From JBMOOG01 sp049324535 (GTDB taxonomy: Bacteria; Pseudomonadota; Alphaproteobacteria; Rhodobacterales; Rhodobacteraceae): a stretch of DNA of 64,000 nt. The DNA lies in the NCBI GenBank assembly GCA_049324535.1, contig JBMOOG010000013.1, positions 46,531-110,530 on the forward strand. Reading direction: 5' to 3'. Of this stretch, positions 25,456 through 34,112 are shown in pieces. Positions within the stretch are counted from its first letter, which is position 1. Each line of letters begins with the position of its first letter. Below the pieces are notes generated by a model. The model was given only the letters and a program-made list of their open reading frames with translations, was not told where the DNA came from and searched no databases. Made by a program: the position numbers and the translations under genes.

Positions 25456-26704
25456 CGGGGGTTCCTTTCAGGACATGGTCGAGGGCCGCGGCGATCGCCG
25501 GGGCGGCATCCTCGGCGGGCAGGGCCAGTCGGGCGCGCCGTGCGGCTTGGGCCTGCGCGGCGGGATCGGCGAAGGCGAGGACGGCCGCGGCCAGCGCCCC
25601 GGCGTCGGCCACCACGGTCGCGGCGCCCGCGGCGTCCAGCGCGGCGTAGGCGGCGGCGTGGTTTGCGACATGCGGGCCGTGCAGGACCGCCGATCCGGCG
25701 GCGACCGGCTCATAGGGCGTGTGGCCGCCCACCTCGGTCAGCGACCCGCCGACGAAGGTCATGCCGGCCGCGCGATACCAGCGCGCCATCTCGCCCAGGC
25801 TGTCGGCCAGGAACACCGGGATGTCGGGTCCGGGGGTCTCGCCCTGCGACCGGGTGGCGAAGGCGAGGCCGCGCGCGGCGATCAGGGGGGCGATGGCCGC
25901 GGCGCGGGCCGGGTGGCGCGGCGCCAGGATGAGGCGCAGCGCGGGCCGGCTGCGCCGGGCCGCCACGAAGGCGTCAAGCACCATCGCATCCTCGCCCTCA
26001 TGGGTCGAGGCGGCGAGCAGGGTCTGCGCGGCGGGCCAGGGCAGGGTGCCCGCCTCCGTCTCTGCGCCGCCAAGATCGGGGGCGGATTTCAGTGTGACGA
26101 CCGGCCCGACCCGATCCGCCGGCAGCCCGCAGGCCAGGAAGCGTTCGCGCGAGGCCGCGTCCTGAGCCGAGAGCCAGGCGAGAGAGCCGAGCATCCGGCG
26201 GGCCAGCCCCGGAAAGCGCCCCCAGAACCGCGCGCTGCGCGGCGACATGCGCGCGCCCAGCACCGCAACCGGGATGCCTTGCCTTGCGCAGAGGTCCAGC
26301 CGGTTCGGCCAGAGCTCGTTCTCGACGATGACCAGCCCCTCGGGGCGCCAGCGGCGCAGGAAGCGCCGGGTTGCGCCGCGGCTGTCGAAGGGGGCCAGCG
26401 CGGCGATCACCCGCGCCGGACCCCAGGAGGCCGCCAGGGCACGGCCCCCGGCGGTGTTGGCGCTGACCAGAACCGTGAGGTGGGGATCGCGCGCCAGCGC
26501 GGCCGTGGCGATGGCCCGCGCCGAGGCGATTTCGCCGTTCGACGCGCCGTGCAGCCACAGAAGGCGTCCCGCCGGACGGGCCGGCCCCGGCCCGAGGCAG
26601 AGCCGGTCCGCCAGATGCAGGCCGCCGCGGCCGCGCAGGCGCAGGGCGAGCACGGGCAGGAGGAGCGCGATCAGCGCGCGGTAGGCGAGAAGGCCAGGGG
26701 TCAT
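25439..26704 (-). CDS. kdtA: 3-deoxy-D-manno-octulosonic acid transferase
   Basis: A 421-residue inner-membrane-associated GT-B enzyme that adds Kdo to lipid IVA during lipopolysaccharide core assembly. The N-terminus has a short hydrophobic anchor (LIALLLPVLAL). The catalytic glutamate is Glu58 in LHGASNGEIAS. The IVENELWPN motif and the C-terminal nucleotide-site sequence GGSLTEVGGHTPYEP are diagnostic. A GTG codon at 26707 directly before the ATG is an alternative start; I see no strong ribosome binding site for either. Confidence 0.92.
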   Translation of the reverse strand: MTPGLLAYRALIALLLPVLALRLRGRGGLHLADRLCLGPGPARPAGRLLWLHGASNGEIASARAIATAALARDPHLTVLVSANTAGGRALAASWGPARVIAALAPFDSRGATRRFLRRWRPEGLVIVENELWPNRLDLCARQGIPVAVLGARMSPRSARFWGRFPGLARRMLGSLAWLSAQDAASRERFLACGLPADRVGPVVTLKSAPDLGGAETEAGTLPWPAAQTLLAASTHEGEDAMVLDAFVAARRSRPALRLILAPRHPARAAAIAPLIAARGLAFATRSQGETPGPDIPVFLADSLGEMARWYRAAGMTFVGGSLTEVGGHTPYEPVAAGSAVLHGPHVANHAAAYAALDAAGAATVVADAGALAAAVLAFADPAAQAQAARRARLALPAEDAAPAIAAALDHVLKGTPGAVHP

Positions 26705-26833
26705 CACGCGCGACAGGACATGACCCGGCCGGCAAGGTCAAGCCGCGCGCAGGCGCGCCGCGCCGCCCCCCGTGGCGCCGGCCCGAGGGCTCTGGCATCC
26801 TGCCCGCATATGCCCGCAGACCGAGTCGTCCCC

Positions 26834-27751
26834 ATGACCGATGCCTTCACCGCGCCCGGACGGTTTCTCCGTGGCAACCTGCACACCCATTCGGACCGTT
26901 CCGACGGCGTCCTGACGCCCGAGGAGGTGTGCCGGCGCTACCGGGCCGAGGGCTATGATTTCCTTGCACTCACCGACCATTTCGTCGGCCTCTTCGGCTA
27001 TCCGATCACCGACACGCGGCCCTTCCGCGCGCCCGGCTTCACCACGCTCTTCGGGGCCGAGCTGCACAGCGGGCCGATGCAGAACGGCGAGATCTGGCAC
27101 ATCCTCGCGGTGGGCCTGCCCGAGGGGTTCGCGCCGTCGAACACGCCGGGGTTCCAGCCGGTCGCGGGGCAGGAAAGCGGGCCCGAGATCGCCCGCCGCG
27201 CGCGCGAGGCCGGCGCCTTCGTCGCCATCGCTCATCCGCAATGGTCGGGCCTGACGCTGGCCGACGCGCGCACGATCGACGCGGCCCACGCCGTCGAGGT
27301 CTACAACCACGGCTGCCACGCCGGCTGCGACCGGGGCGACGGCTTCGGCATCAACGACCTCCTCCTGTCCGAGGGGCGCCGGCTCCACCTGATCGCGACC
27401 GACGACGCGCATTTCACCGAGCCGGACCATTTCGGCGGCTGGGTGATGGTCAGGGCCGAGGAAAACGAGCCCGAGGCGATCCTCGCGGCGCTGAAGGCGG
27501 GGCTCTACTACGCGACGCAGGGCCCCGAGATCCGCCGGATCGCGATCACCGAGCGCACGGTCGAGGTGGAGTGCTCGGCCGCGGCCTCGGTGATCGTGCA
27601 GGGGCAGGGGACGGCCGCCCGCGCCGTGCATGGCCTGTCGATGACGCGGGCCAGCCTGTCGCGCGACCGGTTCCGCGACTCGCCCTGGATCCGCGTCACC
27701 GTGGTGGACGCGGCCGGGCGCCGCGCCTGGTCGAACCCCTACTGGCTCTGA
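26834..27751 (+). CDS. PHP-domain metallohydrolase (CehA/McbA-like)
   Basis: A 305-residue protein. The PHP metal motif NLHTHSDRSDG lies at about residues 14-24, followed by FLALTDH, a conserved glutamate in GAELHSG, IAHPQW, VEVYNHGC and ATDDAH, giving a full trinuclear metal site. Residues about 235-305 form a short beta-rich tail (YYATQGPEIRRIAI onward) like that in CehA/McbA family phosphoesterases. The substrate is unknown. An in-frame ATG at 26810 would add eight residues. It is divergent from kdtA. Confidence 0.85.
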   Translation: MTDAFTAPGRFLRGNLHTHSDRSDGVLTPEEVCRRYRAEGYDFLALTDHFVGLFGYPITDTRPFRAPGFTTLFGAELHSGPMQNGEIWHILAVGLPEGFAPSNTPGFQPVAGQESGPEIARRAREAGAFVAIAHPQWSGLTLADARTIDAAHAVEVYNHGCHAGCDRGDGFGINDLLLSEGRRLHLIATDDAHFTEPDHFGGWVMVRAEENEPEAILAALKAGLYYATQGPEIRRIAITERTVEVECSAAASVIVQGQGTAARAVHGLSMTRASLSRDRFRDSPWIRVTVVDAAGRRAWSNPYWL

Positions 27752-27823
27752 CCGCGCGGCGGGTGGGGCGGGGCGGGTCCGCGGGGTCTTGCGCTTTGCC
27801 CCGGCCTGCGTTTCCCTGCCGCG

Positions 27824-29212
27824 ATGGACGCAAGGGCTCTCTTCGAGGCGCAGCGGCGGCTGGTGCCCGCCCGCCGGACCGGATTCGGGCTGGCCGAGCG
27901 GCGCGACGCGCTCGACCGGCTGCGGGCGATGCTTCGCGCGCATGAAGCCGAGATCATCGCCGCCATCGCGGCCGACTTCGGCAAGGCCGCGACCGAGACC
28001 CGGCTTTCCGAGGTTCTGCCGGTCCTGCAGGAGATCGCCCATGCCCGCCGGCATCTGCGGCGCTGGATGCGCCCGCGCCGGGTCTGGCCCAGCCTGACCA
28101 CCTTCGGCACCTCGGGCCGCGTGATCGCCGAGCCGCGCGGGGTCGCCCTGATCATCGGCCCGTGGAACTATCCGCTGCTGCTGACGCTCGGGCCGCTGGT
28201 CTCGGCGCTCGCCGCGGGAAACGCGGTGATCCTGAAGCCGTCGGAAAAGACGCCCGCCACCTCGGCACTCATCGCCCGCATGATCGGGGCGACCTTTCCG
28301 CCCGATCTCGTCGCCGTCGTCGAGGGCGGGGTTCCCGAGACGACCGAGCTGCTCGCTCTGCCCTTCGACCACATCTTCTTCACCGGCAGCCCGGCGGTGG
28401 GGCGCGTCGTGATGGCGGCGGCCGCGCGCACGCTGGCCTCGGTCACGCTCGAGCTTGGCGGGCGGTCGCCCGCGATCGTCGCCGAGGGGGCGGACATCGC
28501 GCGGGCCGCGCGCTGGATCGCCTGGGGCAAGTTCCTCAACGCCGGTCAGACCTGCGTCGCGCCCGACCATGTGCATGTCCACGAGGATCTGGCCCCGCGC
28601 CTGATCGCCGCCCTCAGGGCCGAGATCCGGCGCGCCTACGGACCCGATCCCCGCCAGTCGCCCGATCTTGCCCGCATCGTCAGCGCGGCCGACTGGGCGC
28701 GGCTCACCGGCCTTGTGGAGGACGCGCGGGCCGGGGGCGCCGAGGTGCTGGAGGGCGGCCTCTCCGACGCGGCGACGCGCTACGTCGCGCCCACGCTGAT
28801 TGCGGGGACGACCCCGGACATGGCGCTTCTGCGGACCGAGATCTTCGGCCCGGTCCTCCCGATCCTCACCTTCCGCGACCTCGCCGAGCCGGTCGCCGCG
28901 ATCAATGCCGGCGAACGGCCCTTGGCGCTTTATGTCTTCGGCGACCGCGCGGTGGCGCGGCGGGTCGTGGAGGCGACGTCCTCGGGATCGGTCGGCATCA
29001 ACCTGACCGTCGCCCCCTTCGTCCATCCGAACCTGCCCTTCGGGGGCATCGGGAATTCGGGCCTCGGCGCGGCGCATGGCGAAGCGGGGTTTCGCGCGTT
29101 TTCCCATGAAAAACCGGTGCTTGCGAACCGTTTTTCAGCGCTCCCGCTGGTCTTTCCGCCCTACGGGCCGCGCGTGCGCCTCCTCGCGTCCTGGCTCAGG
29201 CGGATCTACTGA
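27824..29212 (+). CDS. aldehyde dehydrogenase (class 3 / coniferyl-aldehyde type)
   Basis: A 462-residue NAD(P)-dependent aldehyde dehydrogenase. The oxyanion-hole region GPWNYP, Glu210 in VTLELGG and catalytic Cys244 in NAGQTCVAPD are all present, as is the FFTGS nucleotide-binding turn. Its short length and C-terminal hydrophobic ending resemble class 3 fatty or aromatic aldehyde dehydrogenases. The physiological aldehyde cannot be told. It follows the PHP gene after 72 bases and converges with the small membrane-anchored protein, overlapping its 3' end by seven bases. Confidence 0.88.
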   Translation: MDARALFEAQRRLVPARRTGFGLAERRDALDRLRAMLRAHEAEIIAAIAADFGKAATETRLSEVLPVLQEIAHARRHLRRWMRPRRVWPSLTTFGTSGRVIAEPRGVALIIGPWNYPLLLTLGPLVSALAAGNAVILKPSEKTPATSALIARMIGATFPPDLVAVVEGGVPETTELLALPFDHIFFTGSPAVGRVVMAAAARTLASVTLELGGRSPAIVAEGADIARAARWIAWGKFLNAGQTCVAPDHVHVHEDLAPRLIAALRAEIRRAYGPDPRQSPDLARIVSAADWARLTGLVEDARAGGAEVLEGGLSDAATRYVAPTLIAGTTPDMALLRTEIFGPVLPILTFRDLAEPVAAINAGERPLALYVFGDRAVARRVVEATSSGSVGINLTVAPFVHPNLPFGGIGNSGLGAAHGEAGFRAFSHEKPVLANRFSALPLVFPPYGPRVRLLASWLRRIY

Positions 29213-29526
29213 GCCGCGCGCTCGGGCGTCCAGCCGTTGTCACAGGGGACGGCGCGAAAGCGGTAGCGGCAGGTGACGAGGCTGCCGTCCGGCAGGCGGT
29301 AGACGGTGCTGTAGCCGAACGCGATCCCCTGGCCGCCGGCCAGGGCCGCGATGTCGGGTGTGGCGGGCTCACCGCGGGCCTGGACGGGGATGCGCTGTCC
29401 GTCTCGGGTCAGCGCCGCAACCGGGCTGGCGGCCAGTTCGTTGAGCGCGAGCGAGGATCCGACGCTGGTGAGGAGAAACCAGAGGATCGCCGGGGCGATC
29501 AGGATCACAGGCAACCATGTCCGCAT
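29206..29526 (-). CDS. small membrane-anchored hypothetical protein
   Basis: A 106-residue protein with one N-terminal hydrophobic segment (WLPVILIAPAILWFLLTSVGSSLAL) and a soluble C-terminal part containing two cysteines (Cys89 and Cys97 region, LVTCRYRFRAVPCDN) that could form a disulfide outside the cytoplasm. I do not recognise a domain. The start at 29526 is preferred over an upstream ATG five codons earlier. It lies downstream of the ilvC terminator, so it is probably expressed separately or by read-through. Confidence 0.65.
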   Translation of the reverse strand: MRTWLPVILIAPAILWFLLTSVGSSLALNELAASPVAALTRDGQRIPVQARGEPATPDIAALAGGQGIAFGYSTVYRLPDGSLVTCRYRFRAVPCDNGWTPERAAQ

Positions 29527-29540
29527 GACGGTACCCCACA

Positions 29541-29568
29541 AGAAGAAAGGGCGCCCCGTTGGGCGCCC
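29541..29568 (-). terminator. rho-independent terminator of ilvC
   Basis: On the minus strand, a perfect 8-bp GGGCGCCC stem with an AACG loop is followed directly by TTTCTTCT. It begins nine bases after the ilvC stop codon. This is one of the two clearest intrinsic terminators in the window. Confidence 0.85.
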
Positions 29569-29576
29569 CCGGTTCT

Positions 29577-30599
29577 TCAGTTGCGGGCCTTGTCGACCAG
29601 CTTGCCCTTGCCGATCCAGGGCATCATCGCGCGCAGCTTCTCGCCGACCTTCTCGATCTGGTGCTCGTCGTTCAGGCGGCGGGTCGCCTTGAAGAAGGGC
29701 TGGCCCACGGCGTTTTCCTGCATGAAGTCGCGCACGAACTTGCCGGTCTGGATGTCCTTGAGCACCGCCTTCATCCGCGCCTTGGTCTCGTCATAGGGCA
29801 GGATGCGCGGGCCCGAGACATATTCGCCATACTCGGCGGTGTTCGAGATCGAGTAGTTCATGTTGGCGATGCCGCCTTCGTAGATCAGGTCCACGATCAG
29901 CTTCACCTCGTGCAGGCACTCGAAATAGGCCATCTCGGGCTCGTAGCCGGCCTCGACCAGGGTCTCGAAGCCCATGCGGATCAGTTCGACCAGACCGCCG
30001 CACAGAACCGCCTGCTCGCCGAAGAGGTCGGTCTCGCATTCCTGGCGGAAGTTCGTCTCGATGATGCCCGACCGCCCGCCGCCGATGGCCGAGCAGTAGG
30101 AGAGGCCGAGCTCCATCGCCTTGCCGGTCGCGTCCTGGTGGACCGCGACGAGGCAGGGCACGCCGCCGCCCTTGAGATACTCGCCGCGCACGGTGTGGCC
30201 GGGGCCCTTCGGCGCCATCATGATGACATCGACGCCCTTCTTCGGCTCGATCAGGCCGAAGTGGACGTTCAGCCCGTGGGCAAAGGCGATGGCCGCGCCC
30301 TCGCGCAGATTGTCATGGACGTATTTCTTGTAGGTCGCGGCCTGGAGCTCGTCGGGCATGGTGAACATGATCAGGTCGCACCAGGCGGCGGCCTCGGCGA
30401 TCCCCATGACCTTCAGGCCCTCCTTCTCGCACTTGGCGATCGACGGCGAGCCCTCGCGCAGCGCGATCACCACGTTCTTCGCGCCCGAATCGCGCAGGTT
30501 CAGCGCGTGGGCATGGCCCTGGCTGCCATAGCCGAGGATGGCGACCTTCTTGTCCTTGATCAGGTTGATGTCGCAGTCACGATCGTAATAGACGCGCAT
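29577..30599 (-). CDS. ilvC: ketol-acid reductoisomerase
   Basis: A 340-residue class I (short) enzyme that converts acetolactate or acetohydroxybutyrate to the dihydroxy acids in valine, leucine and isoleucine synthesis, using NADPH and Mg. The Rossmann motif GYGSQGHAHA is at 23-32; the C-terminal knotted domain has the metal ligands in ETDLFGEQAVLCGG and ECLHEVKLI. GGAGACC precedes the start. A longer open frame upstream is not real. It is divergent from two Lrp/AsnC genes that are likely regulators. Confidence 0.96.
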   Translation of the reverse strand: MRVYYDRDCDINLIKDKKVAILGYGSQGHAHALNLRDSGAKNVVIALREGSPSIAKCEKEGLKVMGIAEAAAWCDLIMFTMPDELQAATYKKYVHDNLREGAAIAFAHGLNVHFGLIEPKKGVDVIMMAPKGPGHTVRGEYLKGGGVPCLVAVHQDATGKAMELGLSYCSAIGGGRSGIIETNFRQECETDLFGEQAVLCGGLVELIRMGFETLVEAGYEPEMAYFECLHEVKLIVDLIYEGGIANMNYSISNTAEYGEYVSGPRILPYDETKARMKAVLKDIQTGKFVRDFMQENAVGQPFFKATRRLNDEHQIEKVGEKLRAMMPWIGKGKLVDKARN

Positions 30600-30686
30600 G
30601 GCGGTCTCCTTGCTGATGCTCTGGCGGCAGATTAGCCGGAAGCCGCGGCGGTGCCGTTCATTGTTTGAATGTTCGGCAGATCTGGT

Positions 30687-30725
30687 GATATTCTCATGCG
30701 CATGAAGCGCATATTGCGAAATATC
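30687..30725. promoter_or_regulatory. nested inverted repeats between ilvC and lrp, candidate Lrp operator
   Basis: Inner repeat ATGCGC-N5-GCGCAT (30696-30712) is enclosed by outer repeat GATATT (30687-30692) and AATATC (30720-30725). The element ends one base before the first Lrp/AsnC start codon, in locally AT-rich DNA. Lrp-family proteins bind such symmetric AT-containing sites and often control their own gene. Assignment is by position and symmetry. Confidence 0.5.
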
Positions 30726-30726
30726 C

Positions 30727-31185
30727 ATGCCGATCGACGACATTGACCGGCGCCTCCTGCGGCAGATGCTGGCCGAGCCGGGGCAGCCGGTGGCCGGTCT
30801 TGCCGAGCGGGCAGGCGTGACCGCGGCGACCGCCTGGCGGCGGATCGAGCGGCTGCGCGAGCGCGGCATCCTCAAGGGCATCGAGGCAGTGATCGATTGG
30901 CGTGCGCTCGGCTGGGCGGTCGAGGTGTCCTTGCGCTTCACTCTCGACAAGACCCAGCCGCGCGCCTTCGACGAGTTCCTCGCCGCGGCGCGCGCTGTCC
31001 CCGAGGTGCTCGAGATCCAGACCTTCCTCGGCCGCACGGATGTGCGGCTCAACGTCATCGCCCGCGACATGGCCCACTGGCAGGAGATCTACCGCGACCG
31101 GATCCTCACCCTGCCGCATATCGCCGACAGCGAGGCGCTGATGCTGGTCTCGACGATCAAGCAGGGGGGCGGGGTGCCGCTGTGA
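30727..31185 (+). CDS. Lrp/AsnC family regulator 1
   Basis: A 152-residue feast/famine regulator: an N-terminal winged HTH (DDIDRRLLRQMLAEPG to TAWRRIERLRERGIL) and a C-terminal RAM domain (VEVSLRFTLD to the end) that senses an amino acid and drives oligomerisation. I see no purine-rich ribosome binding site before the ATG; the operator-like repeat abuts it. It may be translated from a leaderless or very short-leader transcript. It is coupled to the second Lrp gene through a GTGA overlap. Confidence 0.9.
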   Translation: MPIDDIDRRLLRQMLAEPGQPVAGLAERAGVTAATAWRRIERLRERGILKGIEAVIDWRALGWAVEVSLRFTLDKTQPRAFDEFLAAARAVPEVLEIQTFLGRTDVRLNVIARDMAHWQEIYRDRILTLPHIADSEALMLVSTIKQGGGVPL

Positions 31186-31640
31186 TCGATCTCGACGACA
31201 TCGACCGAGCGCTGCTGCGGGCGCTCGCCCGCGACGCCTCGCAGACCGCCGGCGCGCTCGGCCGCGCGCTCGGGCTGTCGCAGCCGGCCGCCTGGCGGCG
31301 CATCCGCCGGCTGGAAGAGGCGGGCGTGCTCGCCGGGCGCCGCGTGGTCCTCGACGAACCGGCGCTCGGTTTCGGCGTCACCGTCTTTCTCGGGATCAAG
31401 CTCGCCACCAAGGGCCGCGTCAGTCTCGAGGACTTCGAGCGCGCCGCGACCGCCATTCCCGAGGTGCAGGTGGTCCAGCACGTGCTCGGCCTCTTCGACT
31501 ACCGGCTTCGGGTGGTCGCCCGCGACATCGCCGATTTCGAACGCGTGCTCCGGCGCCGGATCATGGCGCTGCCCGGCATCGGCGAGGTCGAGGCGAACGT
31601 GCTCCTCTCCGAGGAGCGCCGCCCCGGCCCGCTCGGCTGA
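31182..31640 (+). CDS. Lrp/AsnC family regulator 2
   Basis: A 152-residue paralogue of the preceding gene with the same HTH plus RAM layout (DLDDIDRALLRALARDASQ, then WRRIRRLEEAGVL). It starts with GTG overlapping the upstream TGA stop (GTGA). Tandem Lrp genes can form hetero-oligomers, which would allow combined sensing. It is followed by the dispersed repeat and the convergent hydroxylase. Confidence 0.9.
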   Translation: MIDLDDIDRALLRALARDASQTAGALGRALGLSQPAAWRRIRRLEEAGVLAGRRVVLDEPALGFGVTVFLGIKLATKGRVSLEDFERAATAIPEVQVVQHVLGLFDYRLRVVARDIADFERVLRRRIMALPGIGEVEANVLLSEERRPGPLG

Positions 31641-31642
31641 CC

Positions 31643-31699
31643 TTCTTCTTCGTCCGAAATACCCCGGGGGTGAGGCGCAGCCGAGGGGGCAGCGCCCCC
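31643..31699. repeat. dispersed intergenic repeat, copy 2
   Basis: The element begins TTCTTCTTCG, then CCGAAATACCCCGGGGG, and ends in the perfect hairpin GGGGGC-AGC-GCCCCC (31685-31699). It fills the gap between the convergent lrp2 and UbiH-type genes, ending directly at the UbiH stop codon. It may act as a bidirectional terminator here. Confidence 0.75.
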
Positions 31700-32893
31700 T
31701 CAGCGCACCCCGAGCCCGGCCTTCATCAGCGTGCGGCGCACCGGGGCAAGCGCGTAGATCGCCGAGAGCGCCCTCGCGCGCAGGTCGCGCAGCGGCCGGG
31801 CCTCCAGCATCGAGGCGCGGTTCAGCGCGTCGATCCCGTGGACGCGCGCCAGCACTTCGGGCCAGCGGCGGCGGTGGTAGGCGTCAAGCATCGCCCGCCC
31901 GCCCAGCCCGTCGCGGTCGGCGACCGCAAGGTCCAGAAGGCGGCGCAGGTCGGCCAGCGACATGTTCAGCCCCTGCGCCCCGATCGGCGGCGCCACATGC
32001 GCGGCTTCGGCGATCAGCGCCGTCCGCTCGCCCGCCATGCGCTGCGCGTATTGCGCGATGATCGGCCAGACCGACCGGCGCGTGACCAGCGTCAGCGGCC
32101 CGAAGAGGCCGGCGCTGCGCGCCAGCATCGCGGCCTCGAACTCGGGCACCGGCAGGGATGCGAGCCGCAGCGCCTCGGGCCCGCGCTCCATCCAGACCAC
32201 CGCCGAGCAGGGCTTGCCGTCGCGGTCGGGCAGCGGCACCAGGGTGAACGGCCCGCCCGACCGGTGGATCTCGGTCGAGACGTTGTCGTGCGGGATGAGA
32301 TGCGTCACCGCGAAGGCCAGGGCCTTCTGCCCGTAGGTCAGCCGCCGGACCCCGATGCCCAGAGCCTCGCGCATCGGGCTGTCGCGGCCGTCGGCCGCGA
32401 CCAGAAGCCGCGCCGAGACGGTCGTGCCGTCGCTCAGCGTCACCCGCGCCTCGCCCTCGCGTGTCAGCAGGTCGCGCGTGCCGACCCCGGGGCGGAACCG
32501 CACGCCCGGCATCTCGGCCAGCCGCGCCACGATCTCGCGCCGCAGGAGCCAGTTCGGAAGGTTCCAGCCGAAGGGCTCGTCCGAGATGTCGCGCGCGTCG
32601 AAATCGCGGGTGACGCGGGCCACCGGCTCGGCGCCGCCGGCATCGACGATGCGCATGACCTGAAGCGCCGCCGCATGGGGCGCGAGCCGCGCCCAGAGAC
32701 CGGCCTCCTCGAGAAGCCGGCGGGCGGGCTGGAGAAAGGCGGTGGTGCGCAGGTCGGCGCCCGCGTCCACCTCGTCGGTCACCGGTGCGGCGGGATCGAC
32801 GCAGAGCACCGAGAACCCGGCCGCGCCGAAGGCGGCCGCCGCGGTCAGACCCGCGATGCCACCCCCGGAAATCAGGATGTCGGTGCTGTCCAT
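31700..32893 (-). CDS. UbiH/UbiF/VisC family FAD-dependent hydroxylase
   Basis: A 397-residue flavoprotein monooxygenase. The FAD motif ISGGGIAGLTAAAAFGAAG begins near residue 7, the mid-sequence DGRDSPMREALGIGV is the second FAD/NADH element, and the late ALIAEAAHVAPPIGAQGLNMSLAD is the GD-type motif of the family. It likely hydroxylates the ubiquinone ring; which carbon (C5, C6 or C1) cannot be fixed. In the GD-type motif the usual GD is AEA, so FAD contact differs slightly. The start at 32893 fits the family. Confidence 0.85.
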   Translation of the reverse strand: MDSTDILISGGGIAGLTAAAAFGAAGFSVLCVDPAAPVTDEVDAGADLRTTAFLQPARRLLEEAGLWARLAPHAAALQVMRIVDAGGAEPVARVTRDFDARDISDEPFGWNLPNWLLRREIVARLAEMPGVRFRPGVGTRDLLTREGEARVTLSDGTTVSARLLVAADGRDSPMREALGIGVRRLTYGQKALAFAVTHLIPHDNVSTEIHRSGGPFTLVPLPDRDGKPCSAVVWMERGPEALRLASLPVPEFEAAMLARSAGLFGPLTLVTRRSVWPIIAQYAQRMAGERTALIAEAAHVAPPIGAQGLNMSLADLRRLLDLAVADRDGLGGRAMLDAYHRRRWPEVLARVHGIDALNRASMLEARPLRDLRARALSAIYALAPVRRTLMKAGLGVR

Positions 32894-33002
32894 GATCCGC
32901 CTCCGTGCGCCGTGATGACGCCGAGACCTTAGTCCGCTTCGCCGGGCGCGTCCAAGCGGCATTCGGCCGCCGTCGCCCGCCGGGCGGCGCGGGGCCGGGG
33001 CG

Positions 33003-33233
33003 TCACTTGCCCAGCGTGATCGCGATCAGGATGACCATCATCACCGGCACGAAGGCCACGGCGGTCAGTCCGAGGGCGACGAGGCCCCAGGTCTTCGCCG
33101 CAAGCGCCATCACCACCACGAAGAGCGCGACCAGCGCGTAGAGCCAGCCGTAGCGGCTTTCGGCGGCGTCATGGGCGACGGTTTCGGCAACATGCGACGC
33201 GGACCGCTCGGCGGACGGAAGATCGAAGGACAT
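33003..33233 (-). CDS. small two-helix membrane protein
   Basis: A 76-residue protein: a polar N-terminus (about 30 residues) and two hydrophobic helices, LYALVALFVVVMALAAKTW and VALGLTAVAFVPVMMVILIAI. AAGGGAGTG precedes the ATG at good distance. No recognised domain; it is not the aa3 oxidase subunit IV pattern. It sits between the UbiH-type gene and a HAD nucleotidase, all on the minus strand. Confidence 0.65.
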   Translation of the reverse strand: MSFDLPSAERSASHVAETVAHDAAESRYGWLYALVALFVVVMALAAKTWGLVALGLTAVAFVPVMMVILIAITLGK

Positions 33234-33332
33234 GGAACACTCCCTTGTGCGTGCCGTCCAGATAGTGGCGCGGCGCCAGGGGTGCGAGCCGCCAGAACGC
33301 CGCAGCGACAGCCTGTCGCAGCCGGCCGGGCG

Positions 33333-33983
33333 TCACCCGCGGCCCAGCCGGGCAAGAAATCCGGCCAGGTCGTCGGTGTGGTGGTGGATGTGCGGCGCCG
33401 GCTCCGGCTCGGGCGCCACATGCACCGTCCGCATCCCCATGGCGTGGGGCGCGGCGAGGTTGCGCGGATCGTCCTCGAACATGGCTGCGCGCATCGGGTC
33501 CAGCCCGTCGCGGGCGAACACCGTCTCGAAGGCGCTGCGCCGGGGTTTGGGCTGGAAGTCGGCGTGCTCGACGCCGTAGACCGCGTCGAAGGCGCCGGCG
33601 AGGCCGCGCGCCGCCAGAACCCGCTCGGCGTAGGGCGCAGAGCCGTTGGTGTAGACGATGCGGCGGCCCGGCAGGGCCTCGATCCCCGCGCGCAGCGCCG
33701 GGTCGGGCCGGAGGTGATCGAGCGCGATGTCGTGCACCTCGGTCAGGTAGGGCGCCGGATCCACGCCGTGTTCGTGCATCAGCCCGGCCAGCGTGGTGCC
33801 GTAAAGCCGCCAGTATTCCGCCCGCAGCCGGTCGGCCTCGTCGCGCCCGACGCCCAGCGCCTTCATGACCCAGGCGGTCATCCGCACCTCGATCTGGTCG
33901 AAGAGGCGCGCCTCGGGCGGATAGAGCGTGTTGTCGAGGTCGAAGACCCAGGTGCGGACGTGCTGGAACGGTTCGGCGGTCAT
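33333..33983 (-). CDS. pyrimidine 5'-nucleotidase (HAD superfamily)
   Basis: A 216-residue HAD phosphatase. Motif I FDLDNTLYPP begins near residue 14, motif II is IVYTNGSAPYAERV, motif III lysine lies in FQPKPRRSAFE and motif IV is FEDDPRNLA. This is the SDT1/Phm8-like pyrimidine nucleotidase group common in alphaproteobacteria, expected to dephosphorylate UMP or CMP. No membrane segments. It is divergent from the GntR regulator. Confidence 0.88.
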   Translation of the reverse strand: MTAEPFQHVRTWVFDLDNTLYPPEARLFDQIEVRMTAWVMKALGVGRDEADRLRAEYWRLYGTTLAGLMHEHGVDPAPYLTEVHDIALDHLRPDPALRAGIEALPGRRIVYTNGSAPYAERVLAARGLAGAFDAVYGVEHADFQPKPRRSAFETVFARDGLDPMRAAMFEDDPRNLAAPHAMGMRTVHVAPEPEPAPHIHHHTDDLAGFLARLGRG

Positions 33984-34048
33984 GGCCGGACCCTAGCGCC
34001 GGGGGCGCGCGGGCACAACCGGCCGGGCGCGGCGACCGGCGGTCGCGC

Positions 34049-34076
34049 TTGCCATGGCCCGGCCCGGATGCATAAC
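34049..34076 (+). promoter_or_regulatory. candidate promoter of the GntR gene
   Basis: TTGCCA (34049-34054), a 16-base spacer and CATAAC (34071-34076), pointing to the GntR gene whose ATG is at 34113. The predicted start site leaves a leader of about 30 bases with a GGAG at 34104-34107. Confidence 0.45.
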
Positions 34077-34112
34077 TCTCGGGAACCTGAAACCGAGGCC
34101 GACGGAGACCCC

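Noticed and set aside
33171..34112. Upstream extension of the GntR gene and the antisense frame over the HAD nucleotidase
   Set aside because: The GntR winged helix begins right after 34113 with a ribosome binding site, and the HAD motifs lie on the minus strand.
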